In this document: positions 6,537 to 16,312 of the stretch, piece by piece
How positions within the stretch are numbered: the first letter of the stretch is position 1
Layout: each line of letters starts with the position of its first letter
Source of the DNA: Botrimarina colliarenosi
Lineage (GTDB): Bacteria > Planctomycetota > Planctomycetia > Pirellulales > Lacipirellulaceae
DNA length: 64,000 bases
Assembly: GCF_007859955.1 (NCBI RefSeq)
Contig: NZ_SJPR01000002.1
Span: 544,353-608,352 of the forward strand
Direction: 5' to 3'
The notes under the pieces: model-generated
Databases searched by the model: none
The model's input: the letters and a program-made list of their open reading frames with translations, nothing else
Told to the model about the DNA's origin: nothing
Position numbers and translations under genes: made by a program

Positions 6537-8207
6537 CTAGGGCCAATCGACGTTCTCGCCGCCGGCGATTGAGACGCCCGCCGCGAACGCTTCGGCCGAG
6601 ATATCGAGCGGGGTCGACTCGACGTGACCGTCGCCGAACACGGTCAAGAAAACGCCGGGGTGGAGCGACCCGATTGCCGCGACAGGGTCCGCTGCGTTCG
6701 CCGCCACGTCGTAGTCGCTCGGCTTGGTCCATTCGACGGCGTTTGCGTCATCAACCTGCACGAGCACAACCGACTTGGCGGTTCCATCGGTGAAGTCCTG
6801 AAACTGAGTCCCCTTGGCGTCGCCGGTGAACGCCGCGCCGGGACCCACCACCGCTAAGTAGTGCGTTTTGCCATCGGTCTCCGCAAGCGTCGGCGTCGAG
6901 GGGTCGAGAAACACCTCGGGCATCTCATCCAATAGCGGCAAGTTGTTAGGGCTGTCCCATGGCTCGTCGAGGTGGAATCGCTCGTACAACGCCTGCTCTT
7001 CGAGGTACGGCAGCACCGCCACCCGCCAGCTGAGGAGCGGTTTGCCGTCGGGGTCGCAGATTGCCTGCGCCGGGAAGGCGCCAGTTGCTGATTCGTAGTT
7101 GAGCAGCGAGAGAACCAGCTCCTTCATATGGTTCGTCGACGCAGTCCGACGGGCCGCCTCGCGCGCCGCTTGCACCGCGGGGAGCAGCAGCGCGATGAAG
7201 ATCCCGCTAACCATCACAGACCCTAGCAGCATCTGAGAGTCGCCCGGGGCGACGCGTCCGAGGACGAAGGCGTCCTCCCCCTCACGCATCTCGCCGACCG
7301 CCAGGGCCTGCTGGTCCATCATCCGCAGGCAGTAGTCGCCCCAGGCGCGGGCGGCCGCCTCGGGATGATTGCGTAGCTTGCCGAAGTCGTCGTCTTTCAG
7401 CAGATTCTCCCGCATCATCCCGTAGCCATCGGCTAGCAGCAGTTCGATCTGATCGGCCGCTTCGCGGCTTGTCGCGTAAGCGACCAGCGAGGACCCGCGC
7501 TCTCCCGTCAAGTCGGCGGTGCCAACGACCCGGTCGAAGAGCAGCAAACCATCGAGGAACCGATGCGCCTCGGGCTCCGCCTGCTGCTTGGCGGCGACTA
7601 GGCCGACCTCGATTAGCGGCTTGAGGGGCTCGGCAATGAACACCGCGTGCAGGTGGTTCAGCCGTGCATTGTCCGTCCGCATCTCGGCGAGCAGTCGGCT
7701 CTCGCCGCTCTTCACGCCGCGGACCAGTCGCTTGAGGAAGAGCCGCGGCCCGACCGCCAGCGTGTTGTCATCGAGCAGGCAGAAGCTCGGCAGCAGGTCC
7801 TGCTGGCTCTCGAGCATCGGGCGACCGAGCAAGTCGCCGGGGACCGTGTGCTCGGTCAGCTCGATGCGGAAGTCGGCGAACGCGATCGGCTGGCTCGATT
7901 CAACCACGACCGCGTACTGAGGGCTGATCCCCATCGGCGGCTCCACCATCGCCGTCACACGATCGATCGCCCCGAGCGGGAGTCCTAGAAAGTCTTTGGT
8001 TGCCGCCGCTAGCACTTCGACGGGGTAGTTTCGCGCTAGAGGGGTCCTGGCGGCGTCGGCCAGCCGCACCGTCGCGGCGGCAAACGACTGCGGCGTGATA
8101 TACCGAATGGCGGCCGGCTCGGCGGCTTGGGCCGAAGCGACTGGCGCGAGGGTGGTCGCCACAGCGACAAGGCGCCGCAGCCAATGTGAAGAGAAGAGCC
8201 GGGGCAT
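6537..8207 (-). CDS. Secreted DUF1559-family protein with an internal pilin-like segment
   Basis: About 556 residues with a signal peptide ending near PVASAQAAEP. The planctomycete DUF1559 block usually begins with a pilin-like N-terminal helix followed by ALLLPAVQAAREAARR. Here that element (GIFIALLLPAVQAAREAARR) lies near residue 340, after a 300-residue N-terminal domain of unknown fold, and the usual C-terminal block follows (LPYLEEQALYERFHLDEPW, then HPGVFLTVFGDGHV). The ATG at 8207 is preferred to the one at 8216 because TAGGA then sits 8 bases upstream. Role: surface or extracellular protein of unknown function. Confidence 0.85.
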   Translation of the reverse strand: MPRLFSSHWLRRLVAVATTLAPVASAQAAEPAAIRYITPQSFAAATVRLADAARTPLARNYPVEVLAAATKDFLGLPLGAIDRVTAMVEPPMGISPQYAVVVESSQPIAFADFRIELTEHTVPGDLLGRPMLESQQDLLPSFCLLDDNTLAVGPRLFLKRLVRGVKSGESRLLAEMRTDNARLNHLHAVFIAEPLKPLIEVGLVAAKQQAEPEAHRFLDGLLLFDRVVGTADLTGERGSSLVAYATSREAADQIELLLADGYGMMRENLLKDDDFGKLRNHPEAAARAWGDYCLRMMDQQALAVGEMREGEDAFVLGRVAPGDSQMLLGSVMVSGIFIALLLPAVQAAREAARRTASTNHMKELVLSLLNYESATGAFPAQAICDPDGKPLLSWRVAVLPYLEEQALYERFHLDEPWDSPNNLPLLDEMPEVFLDPSTPTLAETDGKTHYLAVVGPGAAFTGDAKGTQFQDFTDGTAKSVVLVQVDDANAVEWTKPSDYDVAANAADPVAAIGSLHPGVFLTVFGDGHVESTPLDISAEAFAAGVSIAGGENVDWP

Positions 8208-8315
8208 GGGCGTCATCCTAGAGGAACGTTGGGGCGTCGTCGGATGCTACCGTGACGTCACTCCCCCGTCAAAGAATCCCCGAGCAGGAGACTTTACCTC
8301 GGCGAGCCGGTCGAC

Positions 8316-9662
8316 CTAGTTCAGGCCCGTCAGCGGTCCCGCGTCGCAGAAGTCGGGCCGGCCGAACGACGGGACCTCCTTCCCAAAGGCGTGGGCCAGC
8401 CACATCAACAGCCGGTTGTGCGGCGTCCCTCCGAGCGACAGGGCGCGCTCGCCCCGCAGGCCCCACGTCTGCCCCCCTGCCCCGCCGATCAACACAAACG
8501 GGATGTTATCGAGCGAGTGGCTGTTCCCCTTCCCGAGCTCATTGGTCCAGACGATCAGCGTATTGTCGAGCAGTGAACCGTCGCCTCCCGGCTCGGGCGT
8601 GTCGGCCAGCCGCTGCGCGAGGTGGGCGATCTCACCCGCGTACCAGCGGTTGATCTTCGTCAGGCTCTCTTGCGCTGCTTGGTCATCATCTGGCTTGTGC
8701 GACAGCTCGTGGTGCGACTCCTCGATGCCGAGCCACGACATCCGGGCGTTGCCAACCGAGTTGGTGAATTGCAAGGTCGCTACCCTCGTGAAGTCGGCTT
8801 CGAGGGCGTGCGTCAGTAGTTCGATCTGCATCCGGCTGATGCGCGGCATGTCCTCGTTGGCGTCGCGGACCCCCGGTTCGAGCTCGGGTGCCGCATGGCC
8901 TAGCCGCTTCGCCTGGGCGTCGGCCGCGAGCTGCCGCTCCATCGAACGGACGAACGTCGCGTGCTCGTCGAGCAGCCGCCGGTCTTCCTCACCCACTAGC
9001 GACGCCACTCGGGCGAAGTCTTCGTGGATCGTGTCGAGCACACTCGCCAGCGCCTTGCGGTTCCGCCGGTCTCCATAGAGCTTGGCGAACATCTGGTACG
9101 GGTCGTCGATCGGGGCGATCGGCTTGTTGGGTCCGGCGTAGACCATTCGGGTCCAGGTGTCAGCGCGGTCCGGAACCACGACGCCGAACTCAAGCGTGCC
9201 GAAGCGCGTCCGCGTCGCGGCGTCGGCTTGCAGGTGGGCGCCGATCGCTTGATCGATGGACTGCCCACTCGACCAGCCGGCGGGCGTGTGGCTCCCGCCT
9301 TGCAGATTGCCCGGGAACAACTCGATGCCCGTCAGTAGGCAGCCGATCCCGCGCATGTGGTTGTCGCCATCGCCACGCACCTTATCCCCCAAGCCATGGA
9401 GCGTGATCAGCTGCTTGCGGAACGGCTCGAAGGGCTCGAGGATCGGCGGCAACGCCAGCGCGCCGGAGACCTCGGTTGGGTCGGGCCAGAAGTTGGTCGG
9501 CACCACCCCGTTCGGGCTGAACACGATCACCAGCCGCTGCTTGGCCAGCGGCGGTTCGGCGACGCTGGCGAACGCCGGCAAGTTCCCCAGAAACGGCGCC
9601 AGCGCGGGGCTTAGACCGGCGAGACGCAGAAAATCGCGGCGAGAGAGAGGCGACCGGCTCAT
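8316..9662 (-). CDS. DUF1552 protein with Tat signal
   Basis: 448 residues. The N-terminus [19 protein letters not shown] is a twin-arginine signal, so it is exported folded. The rest matches DUF1552, a planctomycete/myxobacterial family related to sulfatase-like DUF1501 proteins ([16 protein letters not shown] at the start, [20 protein letters not shown] near the end). The gene follows a DUF1592 gene by 25 bases in the same direction. This pairing recurs across Planctomycetota; the joint function is unknown but is thought to be extracytoplasmic redox or polymer handling. Confidence 0.93.
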   Translation of the reverse strand: MSRSPLSRRDFLRLAGLSPALAPFLGNLPAFASVAEPPLAKQRLVIVFSPNGVVPTNFWPDPTEVSGALALPPILEPFEPFRKQLITLHGLGDKVRGDGDNHMRGIGCLLTGIELFPGNLQGGSHTPAGWSSGQSIDQAIGAHLQADAATRTRFGTLEFGVVVPDRADTWTRMVYAGPNKPIAPIDDPYQMFAKLYGDRRNRKALASVLDTIHEDFARVASLVGEEDRRLLDEHATFVRSMERQLAADAQAKRLGHAAPELEPGVRDANEDMPRISRMQIELLTHALEADFTRVATLQFTNSVGNARMSWLGIEESHHELSHKPDDDQAAQESLTKINRWYAGEIAHLAQRLADTPEPGGDGSLLDNTLIVWTNELGKGNSHSLDNIPFVLIGGAGGQTWGLRGERALSLGGTPHNRLLMWLAHAFGKEVPSFGRPDFCDAGPLTGLN

Positions 9663-9687
9663 GGCGTATTCCGTGGAGAGAGCGTGG

Positions 9688-12033
9688 CTATTCGGCGACC
9701 GCCGCGGTCACCGCGATGTCGACCAGCAAGTCGCGGATGTTGAAGCCGTTCGCTTGAAAGTCGCGCAGCAGGCGTTCGCGTGTCTCGACCCCGTAGGCGA
9801 GGGCGGGCTGCTTCGTGACGTGCTCGAACAGCTGCGTGACGAAAGAGCGGTGGACGTCCTCGGACGTCGCAAGAAAGTTCGCGAGGTCGCGGGCGCCGCT
9901 CAGCCGCACCGTTCCGCCGTCGGTGGCGATGTAGCCTCCCGACGCGTCGATCGGCCGGCCGATCTCTTCACGGCGGTAACGCCCCACCGCATCGAAATGC
10001 TCAAGCGTAAACCCGAGGTCGTTGATCAAGACGTGGCACGCCTGGCAAGCGCCGGGGCTGGTCTGCGTCGTCACCCGCTCGCGCGTCGTCATATCGGGCG
10101 CGAGCTCCGGGGCGAGCGGCGCCACCGCCTCGGGCGGCGGTCGGAGCGAACGGCCCAGAACGTGCCGCGCTAGGAACACGCCACGGTGGATCGGGGAGGT
10201 GTCGCGGTAGTACGAGAACGCCGTCACGATGTAAGGATGCGAGACGACGCCCGCGCGTTCGCGGGTGTCGACCGGCGCCCTGACGAACGCTTCCGGGTCG
10301 TCCGACGCGTGGGCGACCCCGAGGAAGTCGGCGAGCCTGCGGTTGGCGTAAAGCTCCTCCGAGAGGAACAGTGTCCGCAAGTCGCCGTCGGCCGACCAAA
10401 CCACGTCATCCAGCAGCATCTCCAACGACGCCCGCATATCGGCCGCGATCCGCGAATTGAAGTCCGGGAAGAGAGTGGGGTCACGCGATAACTGCGCCGC
10501 GTTCTGGAGTCGCAGCCAGTGCTCAAAAAACTCGGCGAGCTTCGAGCGGGTCCGGGGATCGCCGAGCATCCGTTCAGCCTGCGCTCGGGCGGCGGCGGGC
10601 TCGGCGAGCCCCCCCTGCCCCGCCCTTTTGCGGAGCTGCCGGTCGGGCGCCGAGTCCCACAGCCCTAGCGCAAGCCGTGTCGACACGCCGTAGTCGCGAC
10701 GTGGCTCGAGCGGCAGGCTCAGCAGTGCGGCCTCGGGATAGAGGAAAAGTGGGCTCTTCAAGATCGACAGCAGCGAAAGTTCGACCCCCTCCACCACGAC
10801 GGGCGCTACCCCGGTTGCGAGGGGCTCAAAGAATCGACCGACGTAGCGCCCTACTTCGTCATCGTCGAGCGGACGCCGGAACGCCGCCTCGGCGAAACGC
10901 TTGCAGAAGCCGATCGCCGCATCGCGTGGGATGGCGTCGATCGAGGGCCTCGGCTCCTCGCCCGGCGCCTTCGCCAGAGCGGGCAGGTCGGCGATGACGG
11001 CTTGCGCCGCTTCGAGCGCGGCGTTGGTTGTCGCCTCGTCCCATGCGGCCGAGACGTTGGCGCCCCGGACGTAGCCAACGCTGCGGTCGTCCGGCGGAAA
11101 CTTGGCGGTCGTCGCATGGCTCACCGGGAACCACCCCGGCGTCAAGAACCGACGAGCCAGCACCTCGAGGACGCCGTCAGGACGTTTCCACAGCAAGGCG
11201 ATCTGCAGGTCGTCTTCGCGCGTGCGCGCGGTCCGCAGTTCGAGTCGATACGCCCTTCCGCCGATGAGCCGCAGCTTGCCACGCACCTCGTCGTCGCTGT
11301 CCGAACGAACCCGGGCGTCAATCACGGCGACGCCGTTAATACTGAGCTGCACCGAGTTACGAGACCGGATCAGGAACTCGTAGTCGCCCGTTGTCGGGGC
11401 GATCACACCGCCATGGACATGGAGATGGACGTCGATCCGCTCCTTGCCGGAAGACTTCAACACCGCCGGGTCGAGGTAACGGTCGGGGAAGTCGTCCCGA
11501 TCGGAGAGTTTCAGATCGATCTGGGGGGCGACCAACTCGATCGGGTCGGCGACAGGCGTCACATTGAATTTGGCTTCGAAGACGCAGCGTAGGCCGCTGT
11601 CGTCCCCCCATGCGGGGCGTGAGCGGAACTCGGCGAAGAGGTCGGCGAGCGACTGCTCGTACTGCCGCACGGTCAGACGTGAGAGCTCGCGGCGTGGCGG
11701 CCTGACCCGCGCCTGCGCCAGCGGCGAGTAGAAGGTCGCGTGGGCGTAGGCGGCGACCGCTTCCGCCTCCGCCGCGATGCACGCCTCGGGGTCGCCCTCC
11801 GGCATCGTCGAGGCGATGACCCGCGTGAGCTCGCTCACCGGCAAGTCGCCGGCCAACGGCTTGCTGTAGTCGTCACCCCCCTGCCCCGTCGGCCCATGAC
11901 AATCGGCGCATTTCTGTGAGTACACAGCGGCGCCGTCAACCGCCCAAAGCGGCGTCGCCAGAGTGGCCTGCGCGACGAGCAGCGCAATGAGCCACTTAGC
12001 AGATCGGGACGCTTGAAAAAGGCTCGCGGGCAT
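9688..12033 (-). CDS. Secreted cytochrome-c-like DUF1592/DUF1588/DUF1585 protein with PA14 domain
   Basis: 781 residues with a signal peptide ([17 protein letters not shown]). A haem c site KCADCHG (C42, C45, H46) is followed by DUF1587. A PA14-like beta region then occurs near residues 190-290 ([28 protein letters not shown]), a domain that often binds carbohydrate. DUF1595, DUF1592, DUF1588 and DUF1585 follow. A second haem-type motif, [10 protein letters not shown], lies in DUF1588. It is the first gene of the pair with DUF1552. It is probably an envelope dihaem protein; the substrate is unknown. Confidence 0.92.
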   Translation of the reverse strand: MPASLFQASRSAKWLIALLVAQATLATPLWAVDGAAVYSQKCADCHGPTGQGGDDYSKPLAGDLPVSELTRVIASTMPEGDPEACIAAEAEAVAAYAHATFYSPLAQARVRPPRRELSRLTVRQYEQSLADLFAEFRSRPAWGDDSGLRCVFEAKFNVTPVADPIELVAPQIDLKLSDRDDFPDRYLDPAVLKSSGKERIDVHLHVHGGVIAPTTGDYEFLIRSRNSVQLSINGVAVIDARVRSDSDDEVRGKLRLIGGRAYRLELRTARTREDDLQIALLWKRPDGVLEVLARRFLTPGWFPVSHATTAKFPPDDRSVGYVRGANVSAAWDEATTNAALEAAQAVIADLPALAKAPGEEPRPSIDAIPRDAAIGFCKRFAEAAFRRPLDDDEVGRYVGRFFEPLATGVAPVVVEGVELSLLSILKSPLFLYPEAALLSLPLEPRRDYGVSTRLALGLWDSAPDRQLRKRAGQGGLAEPAAARAQAERMLGDPRTRSKLAEFFEHWLRLQNAAQLSRDPTLFPDFNSRIAADMRASLEMLLDDVVWSADGDLRTLFLSEELYANRRLADFLGVAHASDDPEAFVRAPVDTRERAGVVSHPYIVTAFSYYRDTSPIHRGVFLARHVLGRSLRPPPEAVAPLAPELAPDMTTRERVTTQTSPGACQACHVLINDLGFTLEHFDAVGRYRREEIGRPIDASGGYIATDGGTVRLSGARDLANFLATSEDVHRSFVTQLFEHVTKQPALAYGVETRERLLRDFQANGFNIRDLLVDIAVTAAVAE

Positions 12034-12176
12034 ACGCCGGTTCGCAAAGGCCGGGACGATCCTACGACCTTAACGAACCGCGTGGACGGCGGTCAAATCA
12101 CCGGGTTGACCGGGGGGGATTGCTGCGCCCCCGCGCGGCGGTGTTGTGCACATGGTCAACTGGCCACGCGGACGCC

Positions 12177-12797
12177 CTAAGAGGCGTCTTCGGGGTAGCG
12201 ATCCACAAAAACAACTTCTGATTTCGGCAACTGGCCGCTTCGCGGGTAGGCGGGTTTGACCGCCTTGCCGACGGCGATCATGAACGCGATCACGTGGCCC
12301 TCGGGAAGCCCGATCAGGTCAGCGACCTGCTCGGGGTCGAAACCGATCATCGGGCACGAGTCATAACCCATCGCCTTGGCGGCGAGCATAATGGTCTGCC
12401 CCGCGATGCCGGCCGACCGCATCACCTCGTCGTGCTGCACCTGCTCGCCCGAGGTGGTGTAGAACTGCTCGATCATCGGCACGAGCATGTCGCGTGTCGC
12501 TTCGGGAGCGTTCTTGTAGTAGCGCTCCGGCGACTTGGCCCACGCCATGGTGTCGCCACATAGGACAATCGCCAAATTGGCGTCGGTCACCTGGGCCTGG
12601 TCCCACGCCGCGGCGCGGAGCTTCTTCTTTTGCTCGGCGTCGCGGACGACGACGAACCGCCAGTTCTGGATGTTGAACGAGGTCGGCGACAGCAGCGCGA
12701 GGTCCATCAGCCGTTCGTAGTCGGCCTCGGGCATCTCGAAGTTGGGGTCGTAATGTTTGACGGCGCGGCGCTCTTGGATCGCGGTGAAAGTGTCCAT
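12177..12797 (-). CDS. Nitroreductase family FMN oxidoreductase
   Basis: 206 residues, a single nitroreductase domain. These dimeric flavoproteins use NAD(P)H to reduce nitro compounds, quinones or enones. Typical features are the N-terminal ERRAVKHYDP, the FMN-contacting LLSPTSFNIQNWRFVVV, and the C-terminal AAKAMGYDSCPMIGFDPEQV with LPEGHVIAFMIAVGK. It is cytoplasmic. Its physiological substrate cannot be read from sequence. It lies between two unrelated minus-strand genes, with a 143-base gap downstream and a palindromic repeat upstream. Confidence 0.92.
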   Translation of the reverse strand: MDTFTAIQERRAVKHYDPNFEMPEADYERLMDLALLSPTSFNIQNWRFVVVRDAEQKKKLRAAAWDQAQVTDANLAIVLCGDTMAWAKSPERYYKNAPEATRDMLVPMIEQFYTTSGEQVQHDEVMRSAGIAGQTIMLAAKAMGYDSCPMIGFDPEQVADLIGLPEGHVIAFMIAVGKAVKPAYPRSGQLPKSEVVFVDRYPEDAS

Positions 12798-12879
12798 CGA
12801 ATCTCTCAGTCAGGAAATGTGACCCACGTATTGAACGAATCTTATCGAATCGGTCTCAAGATTCGAGTTTGATTTAAAT

Positions 12880-12964
12880 TGTGGGAGGCGTCTCTGACGC
12901 CGATTACGGTATCCATGCCGTTGTGCGGTGGTGCGAGTAATCGGCGTCAGAGACGCCTCCCACA
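12880..12964. repeat. Palindromic intergenic element, copy 1 (28-bp perfect arms)
   Basis: Bases 12880-12907 (beginning TGTGGGAGGCGTCTC) and 12937-12964 are perfect reverse complements over 28 bases, separated by a 29-base centre. A second copy at 25910-25999 has the same plan and starts with the same TGTGGGAGG. It sits just downstream of the AAA+ gene and upstream of the nitroreductase gene on the minus strand, so in RNA it could act as a terminator-like or stabilising hairpin. REP/MITE-like mobility is possible; no transposase is present in the window. Confidence 0.85.
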
Positions 12965-12996
12965 GCTGATGATTCTCAAGCCTCAGGCCTCACACC

Positions 12997-14481
12997 TCAA
13001 AACTCGTAAACGATCCGCCCATGCTGTTGGCTGCGGCTGATGCGGTCGGTCGCGTAGAGGCCCGCCAGCACGAACTCGACGCAGCAGGCCCGCACCGCGG
13101 GTTGCTCCGAGGCGTTCACCTCGAAGGCCTTGTCCCACGCCGGCGGCACGCGCTTCAGCAGTTCGGCATAGTGCGACGAAGGGAGCATGTCGCCCACCTC
13201 GATCCGGACGCCTTGCGAAAACACCTCGGCAATCTCCGCCAAGCCATACTCTTCGACGTACTCGCCGAAGACCGTCGCGATCGCCTGGGCGATCACCGCG
13301 TCGAGCACCTGCCGCTCGGTCATCTGGTGCGAGCCCATCAGGTCGAGCTCCAACTTCCCAAGCGAACTGGCGTAGAGGTGCCCCAGGTCGCTGATCCGCG
13401 GGACGGCGACCTCCTCGTCGAGCACCGCGGCGCGGTGCCGCGCCGAGGCGATCATGGTCCGGTAGTTGGCGAGCGAGAGCCGGGCCGAGACGCCCGAGTC
13501 GTGATCGACATACTTCGACTGCCGCGCCGCGCGGCTGATCTCCTCGATCAGCTCCTTCATGAAGTAGGGAACGACCACGGAATGCGGAATGCGGATTGCG
13601 GATTGCGGAATGTCAGAGGTCTCTTCCGCCGATTCCGCACGTCGCATTCCGACTTCCGCATTCGCATCTACCTCTTGCTCAAGGATCTCAACCCCCAGCG
13701 AGCGTTCTAGCGGGTAGTGCGTGTGGATCACCGAGCCGATACGGTCCTTCAGCTGCGGGATCACCTTGCCCGAACGGTTGTACGTGGCGGGGTTCGCACT
13801 GAAGAGGATCATCACGTCGATGTCGAACTTCACGGGGAAGCCGCGGATCTGCACGTCACGCTCTTCGAGGATGTTGAACAAGCCGACCTGCACGAGCTCA
13901 TCGAGTTCGGGCAGTTCGTTCATCGCGAACAGGCCGCGGTGCATGCGGGGGATCAGGCCGAAGTGCAGCGCCTCCTCGGCGCCCATGCTGACGCCCGCGG
14001 CGAGCATCGCCGGGTCGATCTCGCCGATCAGGTCGGCGAACTTCGTGCCGGGGGCCAGCCGTTCGGCGTAGCGGTCTTCGCGGCGCCACCAAGCGATCGG
14101 CACCTCGTCGGCGGGCGTGCCGTTGACGAGCATCCGGCCCCGCGACGTGATCGGATGATACGGGTCGTCGTGCAGCGGGATCTTGCGGTCGTCGAGGTAG
14201 GGAATTCCCTCGTCGAGGAAGTCGACCAGCCGCCGCATCAGCCGGCTCTTCGCCTGGCCCTTCTCGCCGAGGAAAAGCAGGTCGTGCTGCGCGAGCAGCG
14301 CGATGTTCAGCTCGGGGATGACGGTCTCGTCGTAGCCGACGATACCGGGGAACAGCTCGTCCCCCGCAGCAAGCTTGCGGAGGAAGTTATCGTGCAACTC
14401 CTGCTTGACGGTCTTCGATCGCCATCCCGAGTTCCGGAGTTCGGCGAGCGTGTGGGGGCGGTCCGACAGAGAGAGCGACAT
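12997..14481 (-). CDS. AAA+ ATPase of the ChlI/MoxR type, with an in-frame repeat insertion
   Basis: 494 residues. Walker A is GEKGQAKS (near 68-75). The Walker B region reads [16 protein letters not shown], as is usual in this sub-family related to magnesium chelatase subunit I. Sensor 1 lies in [12 protein letters not shown], followed by the arginine-finger region [14 protein letters not shown]. Such ATPases normally work with a VWA-domain partner as metal-insertion or remodelling chaperones, but no VWA gene is adjacent. Near residues 273-303 a low-complexity stretch ([13 protein letters not shown]) is encoded by an intergenic-type repeat. The ATG at 14481 is preferred over the longer frame. 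Confidence 0.88.
   Translation of the reverse strand: MSLSLSDRPHTLAELRNSGWRSKTVKQELHDNFLRKLAAGDELFPGIVGYDETVIPELNIALLAQHDLLFLGEKGQAKSRLMRRLVDFLDEGIPYLDDRKIPLHDDPYHPITSRGRMLVNGTPADEVPIAWWRREDRYAERLAPGTKFADLIGEIDPAMLAAGVSMGAEEALHFGLIPRMHRGLFAMNELPELDELVQVGLFNILEERDVQIRGFPVKFDIDVMILFSANPATYNRSGKVIPQLKDRIGSVIHTHYPLERSLGVEILEQEVDANAEVGMRRAESAEETSDIPQSAIRIPHSVVVPYFMKELIEEISRAARQSKYVDHDSGVSARLSLANYRTMIASARHRAAVLDEEVAVPRISDLGHLYASSLGKLELDLMGSHQMTERQVLDAVIAQAIATVFGEYVEEYGLAEIAEVFSQGVRIEVGDMLPSSHYAELLKRVPPAWDKAFEVNASEQPAVRACCVEFVLAGLYATDRISRSQQHGRIVYEF
13579..13667. repeat. GGAATGCGGATTGCGG-type repeat inside the AAA+ coding sequence
   Basis: Plus-strand bases 13579-13612 are GAATGCGG/GATTGCGG units in tandem. 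13632-13667 carries the reverse-complement theme (ATTCCGCA, CATTCCGAC, TTCCGCATTCG), so the whole is an imperfect inverted array. The same unit family appears between genes at 34870-34904. Here the array keeps the frame of the ATPase and encodes the atypical segment [18 protein letters not shown] plus SAIRIPHS. Confidence 0.8.
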
Positions 14482-14567
14482 TGGCGGGAACGAACCTTGG
14501 CGGGGCGTGTTGGCGTGAGTCCGATTGTAGGCGGTTTGGCCGCCCCGCCCAGTTCTCACGCTTCAAC

Positions 14568-14607
14568 AAAAAAGCGACCCGCCTGCGGTTGGCAGGCGGG
14601 TCGCTTT
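14568..14607 (-). terminator. Intrinsic terminator of the Gfo/Idh oxidoreductase gene
   Basis: A perfect 16-base-pair stem (14571-14586 with 14592-14607) closes a 5-base loop. Read on the minus strand, the stem runs straight into six T residues (A-run 14568-14573 on the plus strand). It lies 24 bases beyond the stop of the oxidoreductase gene and separates it from the AAA+ gene. This is a textbook rho-independent terminator. Confidence 0.92.
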
Positions 14608-14630
14608 GGTTGAACTTCCCTCGAATCGAC

Positions 14631-16094
14631 TCAGGCCTTGGCCGGATCGACGCCGTCCTTCCAGGGGCCGGCCAGCTTTTGGTAGTCCTCGGGGACCATC
14701 TTGCTCCCCTTCTCGCCGGCGTGCCAGCCAGGGACATGCGGAGCCTTGTCGCCACGGGCGGACATTTCTTCCCAGTGATTGGCCCACGACGCGTCGGCGT
14801 CGCCGTACGTCATCGAATCGCGGTTGAAGTGGTACGCCTTCCCTTCGCGGTAGCTCATGGCGCCGAGCTTGACGACGACCATGGCGGCCGCGCCGAGTTC
14901 GGGCGAGCAATTCACCTGCTCCGGCTTGTCGTCCTTGATGGCGCCGACGAAGTTCTCGAAGTGGGCAAACGACGTGTCGCCCACCTTGCCGACCTCGACG
15001 CGCTCGCTCTTGATGCTCGAGTCGAGCGTCACCTGCGGGCGCTCGGCGACGAAGTCATAGCCGGAGAAGTCTTCGCCCGTCCCGAGGACCGCCGAGCCGT
15101 TGTGGCCACGGATCGCCTGCTGGATGGGGACGTTCGACGAGCACATCGTCGCGGTGACGAGGCCCTGGACCCCTTCGGGGAAGTCGGCGATGACGGTCGC
15201 CACGTCGGGGGCCTCGCGGCCATCGAGCTCGAGGAAGATGCCGCCGCCGCCGACCACGCGGCCCGGCCAACGCAGGCCGGTCGCCTTCAGCATCGACGTG
15301 GTGCGGTGGACGAACAGGTCGGTGTACATGCCGGACCCGAAGTCCCAGTAACAACGCCACTGGGCGAAGCGGGCGCGGTCAAACGGCTGCTTGGGCGCCA
15401 GGCCTTGCTCGTGGCCAACAAAAGTGTCCCAGTCGACGTTCGACGGGTTCATGTCCTTCGTCAGTTGGTAGTAACGCCACTGCCCCATCGACGAGTTGCG
15501 GAACATCTCGGTCTGGTACTGCATGACCTTGCCGAGCTTGCCAGCGCAGATGTCGTCGTTGAGCTTGTTCCAGACGGGCAGCGAGGTGCTTTGCACGCCA
15601 ACCTGCATCACCTTGCCGGACTCTTTCCAGGCTTGGTACACGTCCAGGGCTTCCTGGACGGTGTGGGTCATCGGCTTCTCGCAATAGACGTGCTTGCCCG
15701 CCTTGAGGGCGGCGATCGTCTGGGTGGCGTGCCAGTGGTCCGGCGTGGCGATCACCACGGCGTCGATCGTCGGGTCGCTGATGATGTCGCGGTAGTCGCC
15801 GGTGCGGGTCGGCGCCTTGCCGGTCTTCGACTCGATCTTGCCGCCCGTCTCGTCGAGGTAGCGGCCGAAGACGTCGCAGATCGCCACGCACTCGACCGTG
15901 CCGGGGCCGGTCTGGAGCTTGATCGCCGAATCGACGTGGGTCTGGCAGCGACCGCCAACCCCAATGAAGCCAACCCGCAAGCGGCCGTTCGTGTTGGCGC
16001 TGCTGGCCGCGCCCAGCGCGCTGGTCGATGCGATCGCTGCGCTGGCGCCGGTCGTGGCCAGGAAACCGCGACGGGAAAGGTCACGAGGAGTCAT
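14631..16094 (-). CDS. Tat-exported Gfo/Idh/MocA family oxidoreductase
   Basis: 487 residues. The N-terminus MTPRDLSRRGFLATTGASAA is a twin-arginine signal, so the folded NAD(P)-bound enzyme is exported. The Rossmann motif is VGFIGVGGR and the catalytic-lysine motif is CEKPMTHT (EKP). Such secreted dehydrogenases are greatly expanded in Planctomycetota and probably act on sugars or inositols from polysaccharides; the substrate is unknown. A TTG ten codons upstream is in frame, but the ATG at 16094 has GGAG 10 bases upstream and begins the Tat signal. A strong terminator follows the stop. Confidence 0.93.
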   Translation of the reverse strand: MTPRDLSRRGFLATTGASAAIASTSALGAASSANTNGRLRVGFIGVGGRCQTHVDSAIKLQTGPGTVECVAICDVFGRYLDETGGKIESKTGKAPTRTGDYRDIISDPTIDAVVIATPDHWHATQTIAALKAGKHVYCEKPMTHTVQEALDVYQAWKESGKVMQVGVQSTSLPVWNKLNDDICAGKLGKVMQYQTEMFRNSSMGQWRYYQLTKDMNPSNVDWDTFVGHEQGLAPKQPFDRARFAQWRCYWDFGSGMYTDLFVHRTTSMLKATGLRWPGRVVGGGGIFLELDGREAPDVATVIADFPEGVQGLVTATMCSSNVPIQQAIRGHNGSAVLGTGEDFSGYDFVAERPQVTLDSSIKSERVEVGKVGDTSFAHFENFVGAIKDDKPEQVNCSPELGAAAMVVVKLGAMSYREGKAYHFNRDSMTYGDADASWANHWEEMSARGDKAPHVPGWHAGEKGSKMVPEDYQKLAGPWKDGVDPAKA

Positions 16095-16279
16095 GTCGTG
16101 AAAGCTCCGGGAAAGGGATGGCAATCGGTGCGAAGCGTTTTCGAAGCCGGTTTGGCGAGGTACACGCCGCGGCGTCCCATAGCATACACGCTAGGGAAGC
16201 CCTCCGTCTTAACGCAATTTGCCCCCAGCTGCCAGCTTGGGGGCCCCGCCGATGACGCGACCGCGGTCGAATCCGCGCG

Positions 16280-16302
16280 AAAAGACGCCAAAAAACGGCG
16301 TC
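16280..16302 (-). terminator. Putative intrinsic terminator of the TolC/HlyD/ABC operon
   Basis: On the minus strand GACGCC, a T-rich loop (GTTTTTT), GGCGTC and then TTTT follow the stop of the TolC-like gene by about 10 bases. The stem is only 6 base pairs, so it is weaker than the one at 14568-14607, but its position at the end of a three-gene operon and its T tract support the call. Confidence 0.65.
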
Positions 16303-16312
16303 GGACGGGCTG

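Noticed and set aside
12997..14481. Asn instead of Asp in the Walker B of the AAA+ protein (FAMNE)
   Set aside because: As far as I recall, FAxNE is usual in this ChlI-like sub-family, so I do not treat it as a loss of function.
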